A program made the translations under genes and the position numbers. From contig NC_046674.1 of the NCBI RefSeq assembly GCF_003369915.1, positions 20,215,657 through 20,279,656 on the forward strand: 64,000 nucleotides of DNA, given 5' to 3'. Source of the stretch: Drosophila miranda. Its lineage: Eukaryota > Arthropoda > Insecta > Diptera > Drosophilidae. The notes under the pieces are model-generated. The model did not search any database and was not told where the DNA came from. It saw only the letters and a list, made by a program, of their open reading frames with translations. Below, piece by piece: positions 25,071 to 36,141 of this stretch (the stretch's first letter is position 1; each line of letters starts with the position of its first letter).

Positions 25071-27928
25071 ACCGCACTTGACTCACATTACAGAGAGCGA
25101 TTACGTGAGCGACATTGAAATCGGATATAGTCAGGTCTTTACGCATGAACTGAAGGCTGACATATTTTAATTTCTTTCATTAAACATTTCAAAGCAGCCT
25201 ACCCCCACACACACACACACACTCCCGCGTGAGCATGGATGGATAGAGTGGAGTGGTTGTCCCCATCAATTTGATTGGATGTCAACCGATTCAACTGATT
25301 TTATTGCTTTGCCACGTTAATGAGCCCCGGCTTGCCGCATGTCCGACTTGCAGTCCGCTCGACCAACACTCATTATCGACTGCCTAATATTAATGCAAAA
25401 TATTTGTGTTTTTGCATTTACTTAATTTTATTTTATGAGTTCAGATCGATGTTTAATACAAATGCAGAGAGATCTTTGGCTTTGGGCGAGGATTTGTTTC
25501 CTCATTAAGATACAAAATTAAGTTAAGTGATTCTTTTGGTCAGGCGCGATAGTTCAGGTCAATTAAATTGTAAACGTAATTAAAAAGCCATATCAATCAA
25601 CTGGAACATTGATTAGCATACACAAGTTTTTGCCATTATGTGTGTGTATCTTTCATTCGAATAGTAAATCAACAGATATGTCTGTTAAGATCACTTGGGT
25701 TTGACAAGTTGCCTTTGGTCTGGTCAGCTGCTTAGAGGTATGGTATGGTGTGGTGGGACTTGGGCTGGGGCTGGGGCTCCTAACTCTGGCTCTGGCTCTG
25801 CTCCGATCATTGCTGGGCAAAACAGGTCTTACAAAAGATTATTATCGCTTTTATGGTGTTTTTATCGTTTTTACAGCATTTTTGTATGTCTTTATGATTG
25901 ATCTGGTGAAGTTTTCAGTCTTTTTTTGGGCTAAACTGTGATTTGCTGCTGGTCTTTATTTTTTGGGTGAGAGTGTGGGAGAATTTTTGGCCAAGCAAGC
26001 GACTTAATCGGATTTGATAATTTTGATAAATTGGTATTGAAAGTGAGCGGTTAATATATGGTAATTTCACGGGTAGTATGGCTCTGACTTGGAGCGGGAG
26101 ATTGGATTGAAACTGGGTTGGGATCTACTCGTATCTGTATTGGAATCAAACTCCACCCAGTTCTGAAGATCGTTTCTCATTTTTCTGGTTTCAGTTCTAC
26201 ACTGAATGTACTCGGCAACCCTGTACCCTATATGCGGTTACCGTTACAGTTACAGAGTTGCGGCGGCAATGAATTAAACATGAACGGCGGTCGTTCAACA
26301 GCTACTAAGATTCGCATTGTTTTCCCCCACCTGTCATAATTCATACAGATATCCAATGAAAGCCACCTACCACACTGGCGTTGTCGTTGTCGCCTTTGAC
26401 GGCCTACGAATATGCAAATTCCAAACACTGAAATATTGATATTGTACGCCTGACTGACTGCAACAGAGTATGCCAGAGTCTAGAGTCGAGAGCCTAGAGC
26501 CCAGAGCAGACAGAACCCAAGAGCAGAACAGTCAGAACAAACCAAGCGAACAGCCGCAAAAAGTCACAGCTAATAACCTAACCCAATGCCTTCGGTTCGC
26601 ATTTATCTTTATGAGGAATGGGGTTATTGGAAACGCAGCAGATAACAGACAAAGTATGGGGAGCAGTGCGGAGTACGTTTACGAGTCATTTGCAATATCT
26701 CTCCCAAGCTGATACGCTCGCTTAAATTAGTTGTTTATGTAACACATATATTTCTGTTATTATTAAAACGAGATTTCCAACTGCATTTGCACACAATTAA
26801 GCGCAGTAATTTATGATAAATTGCAATTTAATCAGAAGAATAAAATATAATCGACGGCACAAGACAAAAGCCCACATTGAAAGCCACAGTCACAGCCACA
26901 GCTACAGTCAAAGCCAAACCCAAAGTAATTTCTTTTAATTAACAATATGTTAATCGATTGGTGAGCTCCCTTTTCAGATACAGCTACAGGTTCAGCAGAC
27001 AGACACAATTTCAGGTTCACATCACTGTCTCAGAATCGATTTCAGGTTCAACAAACAGTGGAACTAATTTGCAGAAACCAAAAGAAGGAATTATTATCGG
27101 GATTTTGCCAATGATACTTGCGGCTTATACCCGTATTGATCCCCCCAAAGCCGTCAACCGGCTGTCGAGTGTGTGTCGCGGCATGAAGCGTATCGGATAT
27201 GATTGAACGTATAATTAATGGTCGAGGGATTAGCGACAAGTACAAGCCACACATATATTGGATGCTGTACTGCCGCTGGCAACAAATTAATCAACACATG
27301 CGATACGATACGAGTACGAGGCGGGTGTGTGGGTGTCTAGACCAAATGGAGAGACACGTAGAGATGTGGAGTGGTAGCACAAAGCAACTGGAGCTGGTTC
27401 TGAAAGGAGTTTGGCCCCAGAGCAAACATAAGTCAATCCATCAAGGCCACCATAAGTTGGGGGGCAACTTATCAGATTCGATATCCTTACCAGCGCATGA
27501 TGTAAGCCTTTTTCCGTCTGTCTCGTTTTGAGTTGAATAAATCCGAGAACAACAAGACGTTTCACTTAATAATTTCATAACCTGTTCAGCATTAAGGTTC
27601 ATTTCATTGTGGTAATCATATGCAAAACATCGGGCAAATGAACTTCCCACCTGATTCTAAAAATAATCTCCTGCATATTTCCGATGACACTTCGACTATA
27701 ATTAGAGCTTCATTCAAAAAAAACACATTTTTAATATTCATATAAGCATAACAATGACAAATTAAAGGAAAATGAATTCCCCGAAACAGGAAAAACATAT
27801 ACAAATACACAGTTAACGACGATTGAAACCAGGAAAGACAAGATAGACGACAAAAAAAAATATATATATATGTTCCATATCTATAAACTACGACAATGGC
27901 AATTTATGGAGTTCCATCCCAGGCGCCG

Positions 27929-30900
27929 CTAGTCCTGCTGCGCGGTGGTCTCCTCCAGATTGCAGAAGACATTCCGCATTTTGTCCAGATCGGGGGGCGC
28001 CGTATCCGGGTTGCGTATCCACATGATGTAGGCCTGCTTATCGGTGCGTGTCAGGGGCTTGAAGTTGCGCGGATTCTGGGCCTCCTCGTCCTGCAGCTTG
28101 GAGTTGTAACGTGCGTAGAGAAAGATGCGGTAACGCCAGTTGTCGAAGGTCTGCTTCCACTCGGTCACATGCTTGACAGCGCCCTGGGGCACTGCATTCA
28201 ACAGATTGGCCAACTTCAGCCAGTAGGGATCCAGCACGGGATCGTTGCGGCGATGATCATTGATGAACTGATGCTGCTGCAGAAAGTGCACGTAGAGCTC
28301 TTTCTGTCGCTTAGACATGCGTTCCTTGCGTTCTGTGGGGTGAAAACCATTAGAGACACATAGATAGAATCGAATATATTCTTACGTCGAATGTTATTGG
28401 TGGCAGTCGTGCCCATGGCCATGCTCAAGACCTGTTGTTGGCCGGGCAATGCGTGCGCTCCAGTGGCTGCCTGCTGCTGTTGCTGTTCCTCTTGTTGCTG
28501 CTGCTGCAGGAGAGCCAAATGCTGTTGCTGCTGCTGCAAGTGCTGGTGCTGTTGCTGCTGTTGGATCATGTACTCGTGCTGAATGCGCTCCTGAAGCAGT
28601 TGTTGCTGCTCTTCCTCGTGCTGCTGCTGCTGCTGCTGCTGCAACTGATGATGGTGGGAGGTTGGGGGTGGTGGCAACGGCAAGGCCGCTGGCAAAGGCA
28701 ATGGCGGTGGGGGCAGCTGCTGTGAATGTGGTGAATCCGGCAGCTCGTCTTGTGTATCGTAGTCCATCTTCGGGCTGCACGCCTCATAGGCATGCATCCC
28801 CAGATCCGCCGAGGCCGCTCCACTGCTGCTGGTCTTATCGATGCGGTACTTCATGCTCTCCTCGTGCTCCTCGTCTTCGCAAGGCGGCATAGCCAAAATG
28901 GGAGTAGGCGTCGTTTCCAATACGCTGCTGGGCTGGCATAGGTTCGTGGGTTCCTCGGGTGTGGGCGATTCGTTCAGTATTTTCTGCTCCGCGCAACGGC
29001 ACTGGCGATTTAAGACGTAGTTATCCAAGGCCACATCGTACACTGCAAGAGGAAATAATATCATTAAAACAGTTGTACAATGCACAGTGAATCTAACAAC
29101 TAGATAATGAAGATGTCAAGCGATTTGCTTTGTTGATTTTTTTAGTTTTGGCTTAAACATATTGTATTTTGCGCTTAGCATTAGTTAAAGTACACATTAA
29201 CAGTTTTGTATATTGCATATAGATCCCAAATCAATAATCGTAGCTGTTGGTGGCTGTTGTGGCCTCGTCCAAAGGCACAAACAGATCCATTTTCTCATAG
29301 TCCTGCGGTGCTATGTGCTTGTGACTTGTCCACATGGCATAGGCCTTCTGATCGGTGGCAGTGAGCGGCTTAAAGTTCTTCGGATCACTTGTCTCCGACA
29401 TGCTCAGCTTGGAGTTGTAGCGTGTGTACATGAAGATGCGATAGCGCCAAGCATCGAATGTCTGCTTCCAGTCCTCCACATTCTTCACAGCGCCCTGCGG
29501 CACACTATTCAACATGTGCGCCAATTTCGCCCACAGCGGCTCGGTGAGGCCATCGTGCCGGCGATGATTCGACAGCATGCAAGGATTGTCCTCGAAGAAT
29601 TTCACATACAGCTCTTTTTGATCCTTCGACATGCGCTCGCCACGTTCTTTAAATGAAAAGGAGTTTGATTAGGCATTTATTAAAGAACAATGGGTGATGC
29701 TGTCCTCACTTCTAAAGCGACTCATCAGCCCCGGAGTGTAGGGCGACTGCTGTGAGGGATTCGGCGCATTCATTGGCGGCAAACTGTGCGTGTAGTTCGA
29801 AAAGATTTGCTGGGCGGGCAACGAGTGCTGCAGTGCGGCTGCCTGCTGCTGCTGATGCTGATGCTGTTGCTGCTGCTGGTGATGCTGCTCTTGCCGCGCC
29901 AGAAACCGAGATGTCCTTGCTAACCGATCCACCTCCAACTCGGACTCCGCTTTGGGTATAATGTCCATCGGGTCGATGGACTGTGTCAACGATTCAGGCG
30001 TTCGCTCAGCATAAGTTTGTGTGAGACGCAGCTTCTGGGAGCTATCCGCATGATCTGAGCTGGAGGTGTTGGCCTGCTGCTCCAGTGGCGAATCCACTGG
30101 CTCATGGCACACGCCCAGAGCTGGCGAATTGGGCTGCGAGGTGGGCACGTAGTCGTGCGTGTGATGGGAGGCACTCTCACTCGAACGCTGAGGCAGTGGT
30201 ACATGGTGCTGAAGAGGATGATGTTGCTGCTGCTGCTGTTGCTGTTGCTGCTTCAAGACAGCCATCGAGCATGAGGGCTCATAAGACAGCATCTCCTTGG
30301 CATGACCATCGTCGAGGGCTGCAAAGGGAAGCATTTTACAATTTGGGTTTTATTACAAATGGCAAATTTCCATAGACTTACAAGCAAAAGCACGTTTACG
30401 GCTGCCGCGTCTATATACACAACAGATCTGATCTATATATATGTTTTTGGGGTTTCTTGACTCCGAGGGACTCGCTTAAACGCTAATTGAAACGCGGCTT
30501 AGCTGCTATACGCTATAAATGAGTATTTACCTTGACTGATTTCTATAACGAAATTGGTAAGGTCATGCCTTTGGGCCAGATAGTGCAGCAGCAGCTCGTC
30601 GGGTATGTTAAAGCCAATTTTCTTGTTGCGAAACTCGAAATTGTATATTCCGAAGGCGGCACGCACTGGAAAATGCAACAAATATTATTTGCACAAACAC
30701 TCCGGGGCTCTTCCACTGCCTTTGGGTGTCGCCGCCAGCAGTCGCCACTCTGCTATACACACAGACTCGGAGGGCAATTAAGTTTTACGACCTGACCTGG
30801 CCGTGGCCGCCCGCCCCATCCATCCATAAGGCACGGGCACGGCAGGCAGCTATCGAAATGCTTACCCACGTTCTTCAGGTCCCATATGTTAAGATTTCGA

Positions 30901-31010
30901 TTCTCCTCGGGCACGCCAATCATTAGCAGCTTCTTTGTGTCCCGAAACTGAAATGGAATTATAATCCCTGACCGCAGCACCATTTTCAATGCGCCACACA
31001 CGATTTTCAC
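27929..31010 (-). CDS. zeste/Myb-SANT-like nuclear protein, isoform using the distal 3' cassette
   Basis: This is probably a DNA- or chromatin-binding regulator; I do not recognise the gene name. Exons: A 30866-31010, B 30531-30665, C' 28386-29042, D' 27929-28332, all joined in phase 1, for 446 residues. A and B encode a conserved N-terminal module (VLRSGIIIPFQFRDTKKLLM, then GFNIPDELLLHYLAQRHDL). C' is a Gln/Pro/His-rich linker with long CAG-encoded glutamine runs. D' encodes about 110 residues beginning MSKRQKELYVHFLQQH, with WLKLANLLNAVPQGAVKHV and WKQTFDNWRYRIF. Its spaced tryptophans and helices resemble the zeste-type Myb/SANT-like DNA-binding domain. The second ATG at 30983 (MVLRSG) may be the true start. 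The first exon faces JTBR, with about 340 bp between them. The D' fold assignment rests on pattern only. Confidence 0.75.
29231..31010 (-). CDS. same locus, isoform using the proximal 3' cassette
   Basis: Exons A and B are shared with the other isoform. They continue into C (29710-30318) and D (29231-29646), again all in phase 1, for 434 residues. C is a Gln/His/Ser-rich linker beginning LDDGHAKEMLSYEPS. D encodes MSKDQKELYVKFFEDN, WAKLAHMLNSVPQGAVKNV and WKQTFDAWRYRIFMYTRYNS, clearly paralogous to D' by eye (more than half of positions identical). The acceptors of C and C' are both phase 1, so exon B can splice to either without a frameshift. Each cassette has its own stop codon. This looks like an ancient tandem duplication of the two 3' exons that gives alternative C-terminal DNA-binding domains on one N-terminal module. 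An alternative reading is that the distal cassette belongs to a separate gene, but no start exon of its own is visible. Confidence 0.75.
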
Positions 31011-31346
31011 AAATTTTCCACGTTCTTTTTGTGGTTATCTTCCGTAATTGTTTTGGTCTCTCTGTCCCTTCCTTCGTTTGCATGTTTACTCGTTCGTAAA
31101 CAGCGTGATTAGGGATGGGACAAGTAAAACTGCCGTGAATAATGCTGCAAAACACCAAATGCAAAATGAAATTTTACAGCACTCACAACGTTGTTGGCAA
31201 CATTGAGATACTGAGATACATTTTAAGATAAATATGCTGTCATCTCTAATCTTAGATGAAAGTGCATACACACTTTACAAAACAATGTGTACACTCCTAC
31301 TTGCAGAGAATAATAATAATAATAAACAAAACAAACAAAACAAACT
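31011..31346. promoter_or_regulatory. divergent promoter region between the zeste-like gene and JTBR
   Basis: These 336 bp separate the two opposing start codons and must hold both 5' UTRs and promoters. There is no TATA box at a sensible place and no TATCGATA motif, only AT-rich sequence with CAACGTTG and GAGATACTGAGATAC strings. The right duplicate contains the same region at 34964-35299. Confidence 0.6.
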
Positions 31347-31805
31347 ATGCTCGAAAACTGCCAGCGGTACCATATGGTACTGGGTCTTAGCGCCCTCACC
31401 ATACTGACTATACTGGTGCTCATCATTGAATCCCGTTACGCAGCCGACGGTCCGCGCAGGCGAGAGCAGCAGTTCTTGATCGAAAACAACTCGACTTGCT
31501 GGCGCCACGAGCCGTACACAGTGGTCCAGGAGTGCCATCCTTGCTCGGAGTTCGACATAGTCAGCCGGAGTCTCGGCGTCTGCATCCACACCCACTATAA
31601 GGAGCTGCTCCGCTGCAAGAGCGGCGAGATCGTGACCAAGAGCTGCGATCGTGTGGCACTCATCGAACAGCGCAACTTCATCAAGTTCGAGTCCGCCTGC
31701 TTCGTGCTGGGCGTGCTCAGCTACCTCGTCGGCTATGCCAGGGATCGAGTGCTGTCCCGAAAGACCTACTTAAAGATCGAACGACAGCTGAACCGCGTGC
31801 AGTAG
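31347..31805 (+). CDS. JTBR: JTB-family membrane protein, left copy
   Basis: This is the jumping translocation breakpoint protein homologue, a small type I membrane protein. Family members have been linked to mitochondria/endomembranes and cytokinesis. The single 152-residue exon has an N-terminal hydrophobic signal (GLSALTILTILVLII), a cysteine-rich ectodomain (CWRHEPYTVVQECHPCSEF, then CIHTHYKELLRCKSG and SCDRV), a transmembrane segment (ACFVLGVLSYLVGYA) and a basic cytoplasmic tail. Length matches the family (about 145-155). It lies head to head with the zeste-like gene and tail to tail with Patj sequence. It is intact and encodes the same protein as the second copy 3953 bp downstream. Confidence 0.88.
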   Translation: MLENCQRYHMVLGLSALTILTILVLIIESRYAADGPRRREQQFLIENNSTCWRHEPYTVVQECHPCSEFDIVSRSLGVCIHTHYKELLRCKSGEIVTKSCDRVALIEQRNFIKFESACFVLGVLSYLVGYARDRVLSRKTYLKIERQLNRVQ

Positions 31806-32188
31806 CCGGTGTTGGGGTCCCGCCCATCGAATGATATACTCAGTGCATGGGGAAGGTACATTATTTAATTTTAGTATTAAGTACATATACACTTGAAATA
31901 CCTTGTTAAAGTTCATTCGCTAATACTAGAGGGAAAATATTGCAAGTGGTGGAATGCTTGTTTGTGGCAGGGGAGGACGATGGCGCCCCACATTTCCTGG
32001 GCTGGGCGCATCTGGTCAACACAATTCGGTGCTAATAATATGTATAACATTTTGATTCGGTAATAACAATATTCGGATACCTGCAAGACTTCTTTTTGGA
32101 TTGTTAAAACTCCCAAATGTGGGATTTTTTCTTTCTTTGATCGATTGCAGTCATACCACCAACATCCCACTGCGGACCAGTCGGGTTT

Positions 32189-34793
32189 TCAATTGCGCCA
32201 GTCGGGTATTAGGTCGGGCTCCACACCTTTGGCAGCCGTTGGCATCGCTGGCGGTGCGACTGTGGGCAGGGCTGGCGGTGGCGGCGACATCTGTGCCTCC
32301 AGTGTCTCCTCGCTGGTGGTGCTCGCAGTGCTGCACGCCTTCAGCGAGTTGTCCGTCATGGGCAGCGGTTTGGCCACACCGATGCGCACCACGCCCTTGG
32401 AAGCTCCCTTCAGGGCCTGCACGGCCTGGTCCAGTGAGGCGTTCTCAAGGTTAATGGAATTGACAAACAGCAAGCGGTCGCCTGGAATCAGACGTCCATC
32501 CAACTGAGCCACGCCTCCCGGCACCAGGGAACGGATGACTATCAGGGTATCATTGGGGTCCAGGGGATCCTGGTAGTCCAGTATAGAGAACCCCAGACCG
32601 CGGTCTCCCTTCACAAGTTCAATGATTTGCGGCTGTGATGACCACATGGCCAGGCCGGTCAGCGGCTCCAGAGATCGAGATTTCAGCTTGGTGAACGAGT
32701 TGGCAGCAGCGGCCACCGAATCGGCGTCGGCCACAGACCCAGCGGTGGCCAAGCTGCCATCGGATTTGGCCTTCACCAAGCGATCGGTGGCAGGCAAAAG
32801 ATTCTCAAAGTTATTGCTCAGCTTCTTCAGGGTGTCGTCAGAGAAGGGCAGCAGGGACGTGTTCTTGTTTCGTCCGCACACCATTCGCACGTCCAGCGGC
32901 AGCTCCTTCAATATGGCTACCACCTCCAAGTGATTCATGCCAAGCAGACGCTCGCCATTGACCTCCAGCAGCTCGTCGCCGGAACGGAGCACAGCATTAA
33001 CACCCACAGGGCCATCTGGAAGAATGGAACGTATGTAATGGTGGGGTCGCACTTCCCGTCCACCTTCCACATCTACGGTTCCCTCCAGCGAGATTCCCAG
33101 ACCGCCGACGGCAAACTTTTTGATTTGTGCCACAATAACCTCCACATCGGAGCCAACAATCTTTTGCCACTTGCGAATGATTTCCGTTTCCGCTTCGTCG
33201 GTGAGCTCCGGATCCGTATAGTACTTGTGACGAGTGATGACTGCACCGTTCTTGGCGTGCACCGGTGCCTGCTGGAGAGAAAATCATTTATAAATAACCC
33301 ATCAGAGTGTTCTAATTATGACTTACCTCGATTTTTTCGGTCAAAGGCACAACATCAGTGGGTATAATCTTCGTTGAGCCATCCAGAGAATCCCTGACAG
33401 CCACTAACTGCTTTCCCGCACCGAAAGTACTCAGCGTGGTTGTGGTCATAGTGGTATTCGAGGGCGGAGTTGTCATGAAAGCCTCCGGGGCTGGCAGAGC
33501 TTCATCTTCCAGCTCTCTGGTCAGGCTGCGGGAGGGTGTTGTGGTGGCCGATGATGTGGTTGCCACGGGAGTGGGCAGTTGCGCCCGAGAGGGTGTGCCT
33601 GGGGCACTGGATGGCAGTTTATCGTTGGCAGCGATGGCCTGTTGCAGTTGCTCGTACTTGGGACCACGCAGATAGCGTTCCAGCCGGAGGTTTACCACTT
33701 GGCCAGATTTCTTGAGCAATTCGACCGCCTGGTGATTGGAGTAGCCCTGCAGGGACTGCCCGTCCACCTCGATAATGCGATCGTTGACTCGAATACGTCC
33801 ACTCAGATCAGCCGCTGATCCCGGTGAGACGCTCTTCACAAAGATGCCCGACAGTTCTTCCTTCTCGCACACGTAGCCGGCAATGGTGATGCCCAAGCCG
33901 TTGGCGTCCTTTTTCAGTTCCACCTGTAGCTTTTCCGTTTCGGGCAGGGCCAACAGCTCCTCCAGATCGATTGTAGGATCGATGAGCATTGAAGTCTCGC
34001 CGCGGTAGACAAAGCGATCATCTTCCGTCGTAGTCTGCGGCGTGGAAGCTGTGGAACTCTCGCCAAAGATCTCCGGATATCCGGTGGAGATAAGGTAGCG
34101 CTCCAGCTCGGCAGGATCGACGAGAACCCGCGTCGGAACGACTGCACAACCCGGCTCCAACGCATACTGAGGTGTTGGCACATTTTGCTCGATGGGACGG
34201 GCCACAACGAGACGGACATGAGTTCCCGACTGTCGCAGCACGGCAGCCACCTGCTCCGAGACCATCTCATGCAGGTTCACGTCTCCAATTTGAAGAATAT
34301 GATCTCCAGAGCGAAGGCGCCCGTCCCTATCCGCCACTCCGCCAGGCAGTATTGTCTTGACAATCACACCCGAACTCCTCGCTCCAATAATGCCGAATCC
34401 CAGGCCCGTGCCATCGTTGACCAACTCGATGGCCTGTATCTGTGCATAGTCCGTGGCGTAAAGATCCGCTCCAGCCGCTGTCTTGGAGTTCTGGCTTTGG
34501 GGACGTTGCTCCTCGCCCGCGGACTTGTCCGGACTTCCGGGCGCCGAGTGGGAGGTTGGGGATCTTGTTGCCGATATGGACTGTTGGTCGTCAAAGTCGT
34601 ACATCACCTCGCCGCCGTTTAAGCTCAGGACAAGATTGCCAGCCACATCGATATCGAAATCATTGGGCAGCATAGACGGATGCTGGCCCAGCTGGGCATT
34701 CAGCTCGGAGAGAGTCCTGCACTTGGACAATAGTGTGACCTGACCTGGCCGTGGCCGCCGCCCCATCCATCCATAAGACACGGGCACGGGCAT
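32189..34793 (-). pseudogene. Patj: 5'-truncated Patj copy with four PDZ domains, no L27
   Basis: This is the left duplicate of Patj. The 3' exon (32189-33271) and the part of the 5' exon up to 34735 are present and open, covering residues 59-880 of the intact protein and all four PDZ domains. The L27-encoding start is absent. Beyond the junction the open frame runs into sequence from the zeste-like locus and can begin at an ATG at 34793, adding 27 unrelated residues for an 849-residue product. A 2-bp deletion near 34710 shifts the old upstream frame but happens to leave the downstream frame open to that ATG. The natural Patj promoter and first codons are missing, so expression would depend on the duplicated divergent promoter further right. 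With no stop or frameshift in 2.5 kb, it is either very young, functional, or an assembly artefact. Confidence 0.8.
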
Positions 34794-34818
34794 GGCAGGC
34801 CGCTATCGAAATGCTTAC

Positions 34819-34963
34819 CTACGTTCTTCAGGTCCCATATGTTAAGATTTCGATTCTCCTCGGGCACGCCAATCATTAGCAGCTTCTTTGTGTCCCGAAA
34901 CTGAAATGGAATTATAATCCCTGACCGCAGCACCATTTTCAATGCGCCACACACGATTTTCAC
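34819..34963 (-). pseudogene. orphan duplicate of first exon of the zeste-like gene
   Basis: This encodes the same residues as exon A (MVLRSGIIIPFQFRDTKKLL and on), with one synonymous change next to the donor (GTA for GTG valine). The donor GTAAGC is preserved, but exons B, C and D do not follow. Downstream on this strand is the truncated Patj. The donor is phase 1 while the next Patj acceptor is phase 0, so a splice between them would shift frame. Transcripts from this promoter could still traverse the Patj fragment. Confidence 0.85.
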
Positions 34964-35299
34964 AAATTTTCCACGTTCTTTTTGTGGTTATCTTCCGTAA
35001 TTGTTTTGGTCTCTCTGTCCCTTCCTTCGTTTGCATGTTTACTCGTTCGTAAACAGCGTGATTAGAGATGGGACAAGTAAAACTGCCGTGAATAATGCTG
35101 CAAAACACCAAATGCAAAATGAAATTTTACAGCACTCACAACGTTGTTGCCAACATTGAGATACTGAGATACATTTTAAGATAAATATGCTGTCATCTCT
35201 AATCTTAGATGAAAGTGCATACACACTTTACAAAACAATGTGTACACTCCTACTTGCAGAGAATAATAATAATAATAAACAAAACAAACAAAACAAACT

Positions 35300-35758
35300 A
35301 TGCTCGAAAACTGCCAGCGGTACCATATGGTACTGGGTCTTAGCGCCCTCACCATACTGACTATACTGGTGCTCATCATTGAATCCCGTTACGCAGCCGA
35401 CGGTCCGCGCAGGCGAGAGCAGCAGTTCTTGATCGAAAACAACTCGACTTGCTGGCGCCACGAGCCGTACACAGTGGTCCAGGAGTGCCATCCTTGCTCG
35501 GAGTTCGACATAGTCAGCCGGAGTCTCGGCGTCTGCATCCACACCCACTATAAGGAGCTGCTCCGCTGCAAGAGCGGCGAGATCGTGACCAAGAGCTGCG
35601 ATCGTGTGGCACTCATCGAACAGCGCAACTTCATCAAGTTCGAGTCCGCCTGCTTCGTGCTGGGCGTGCTCAGCTACCTCGTCGGCTATGCCAGGGATCG
35701 AGTGCTGTCCCGAAAGACCTACTTAAAGATCGAACGACAGCTGAACCGCGTGCAGTAG
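35300..35758 (+). CDS. JTBR: JTB-family membrane protein, right copy
   Basis: This second intact copy of the 152-residue JTB homologue is identical in predicted protein to the one at 31347. It has the same hydrophobic N-terminus, Cys-rich ectodomain, single TM and basic tail. Its upstream 340 bp (the divergent promoter) and its 3' flank are also duplicated, so both copies should be expressible. It sits tail to tail with the intact Patj gene. If the duplication is real, JTBR dosage is doubled. Confidence 0.88.
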   Translation: MLENCQRYHMVLGLSALTILTILVLIIESRYAADGPRRREQQFLIENNSTCWRHEPYTVVQECHPCSEFDIVSRSLGVCIHTHYKELLRCKSGEIVTKSCDRVALIEQRNFIKFESACFVLGVLSYLVGYARDRVLSRKTYLKIERQLNRVQ

Positions 35759-36141
35759 CCGGTGTTGGGGTCCCGCCCATCGAATGATATACTCAGTGCA
35801 TGGGGAAGGTACATTATTTAATTTTAGTATTAAGTACATATACACTTGAAATACCTTGTTAAAGTTCATTCGCTAATACTAGAGGGAAAATATTGCAAGT
35901 GGTGGAATGCTTGTTTGTGGCAGGGGAGGACGATGGCGCCCCACATTTCCTGGGCTGGGCGCATCTGGTCAACACAATTCGGTGCTAATAATATGTATAA
36001 CATTTTGATTCGGTAATAACAATATTCGGATACCTGCAAGACTTCTTTTTGGATTGTTAAAACTCCCAAATGTGGGATTTTTTCTTTCTTTGATCGATTG
36101 CAGTCATACCACCAACATCCCACTGCGGACCAGTCGGGTTT

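Larger units (their letters stand above)
11619..27928. other. 16-kb gene desert
   Basis: No exon can be supported on either strand. The block contains scattered microsatellites, a short GC-rich tract of CGCGCCGCGCCG type near 12459-12480, a TATAAATA string at 12001 with no gene behind it, a 20-bp palindrome at 17.08 kb, a local duplication at 20.3-20.6 kb, a CAGACG/CAGGCG tract at 22.0 kb, an INE-1-like element at 23.7-24.3 kb, and a GTACCC tract at 25.0 kb. Short AT-rich stretches alternate with moderately GC-rich ones. Such a block in Drosophila often holds enhancers or long introns of developmental genes, but nothing here identifies one. Confidence 0.6.
30789..34735. repeat. segmental duplication, left copy (~3.95 kb)
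   Basis: This stretch matches 34737-38690 almost base for base in the same orientation. The left edge begins with GACCTGACCTGG, the right edge ends in CAATAGTG of Patj. Differences I can see number fewer than about fifteen: indels close to the left edge, a 2-bp (AG) deletion near 34710, and single changes such as those at 31107, 31195, 34471 and 34672. The copies are head to tail, with essentially no spacer at the junction. Confidence 0.95.

Noticed and set aside
27896-28892. Long + strand open frames opposite the zeste-like gene exons
   Set aside because: They are antisense shadows of Gln-rich exons (CAG tracts give Leu/Cys/Ala runs) and of exon D'; the minus-strand exons have proper splice sites and domain sequence.
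32145-34743. Several + strand open frames of 60-145 codons across Patj
   Set aside because: Antisense shadows of GC-rich Patj exons, repeated identically in both duplicates.
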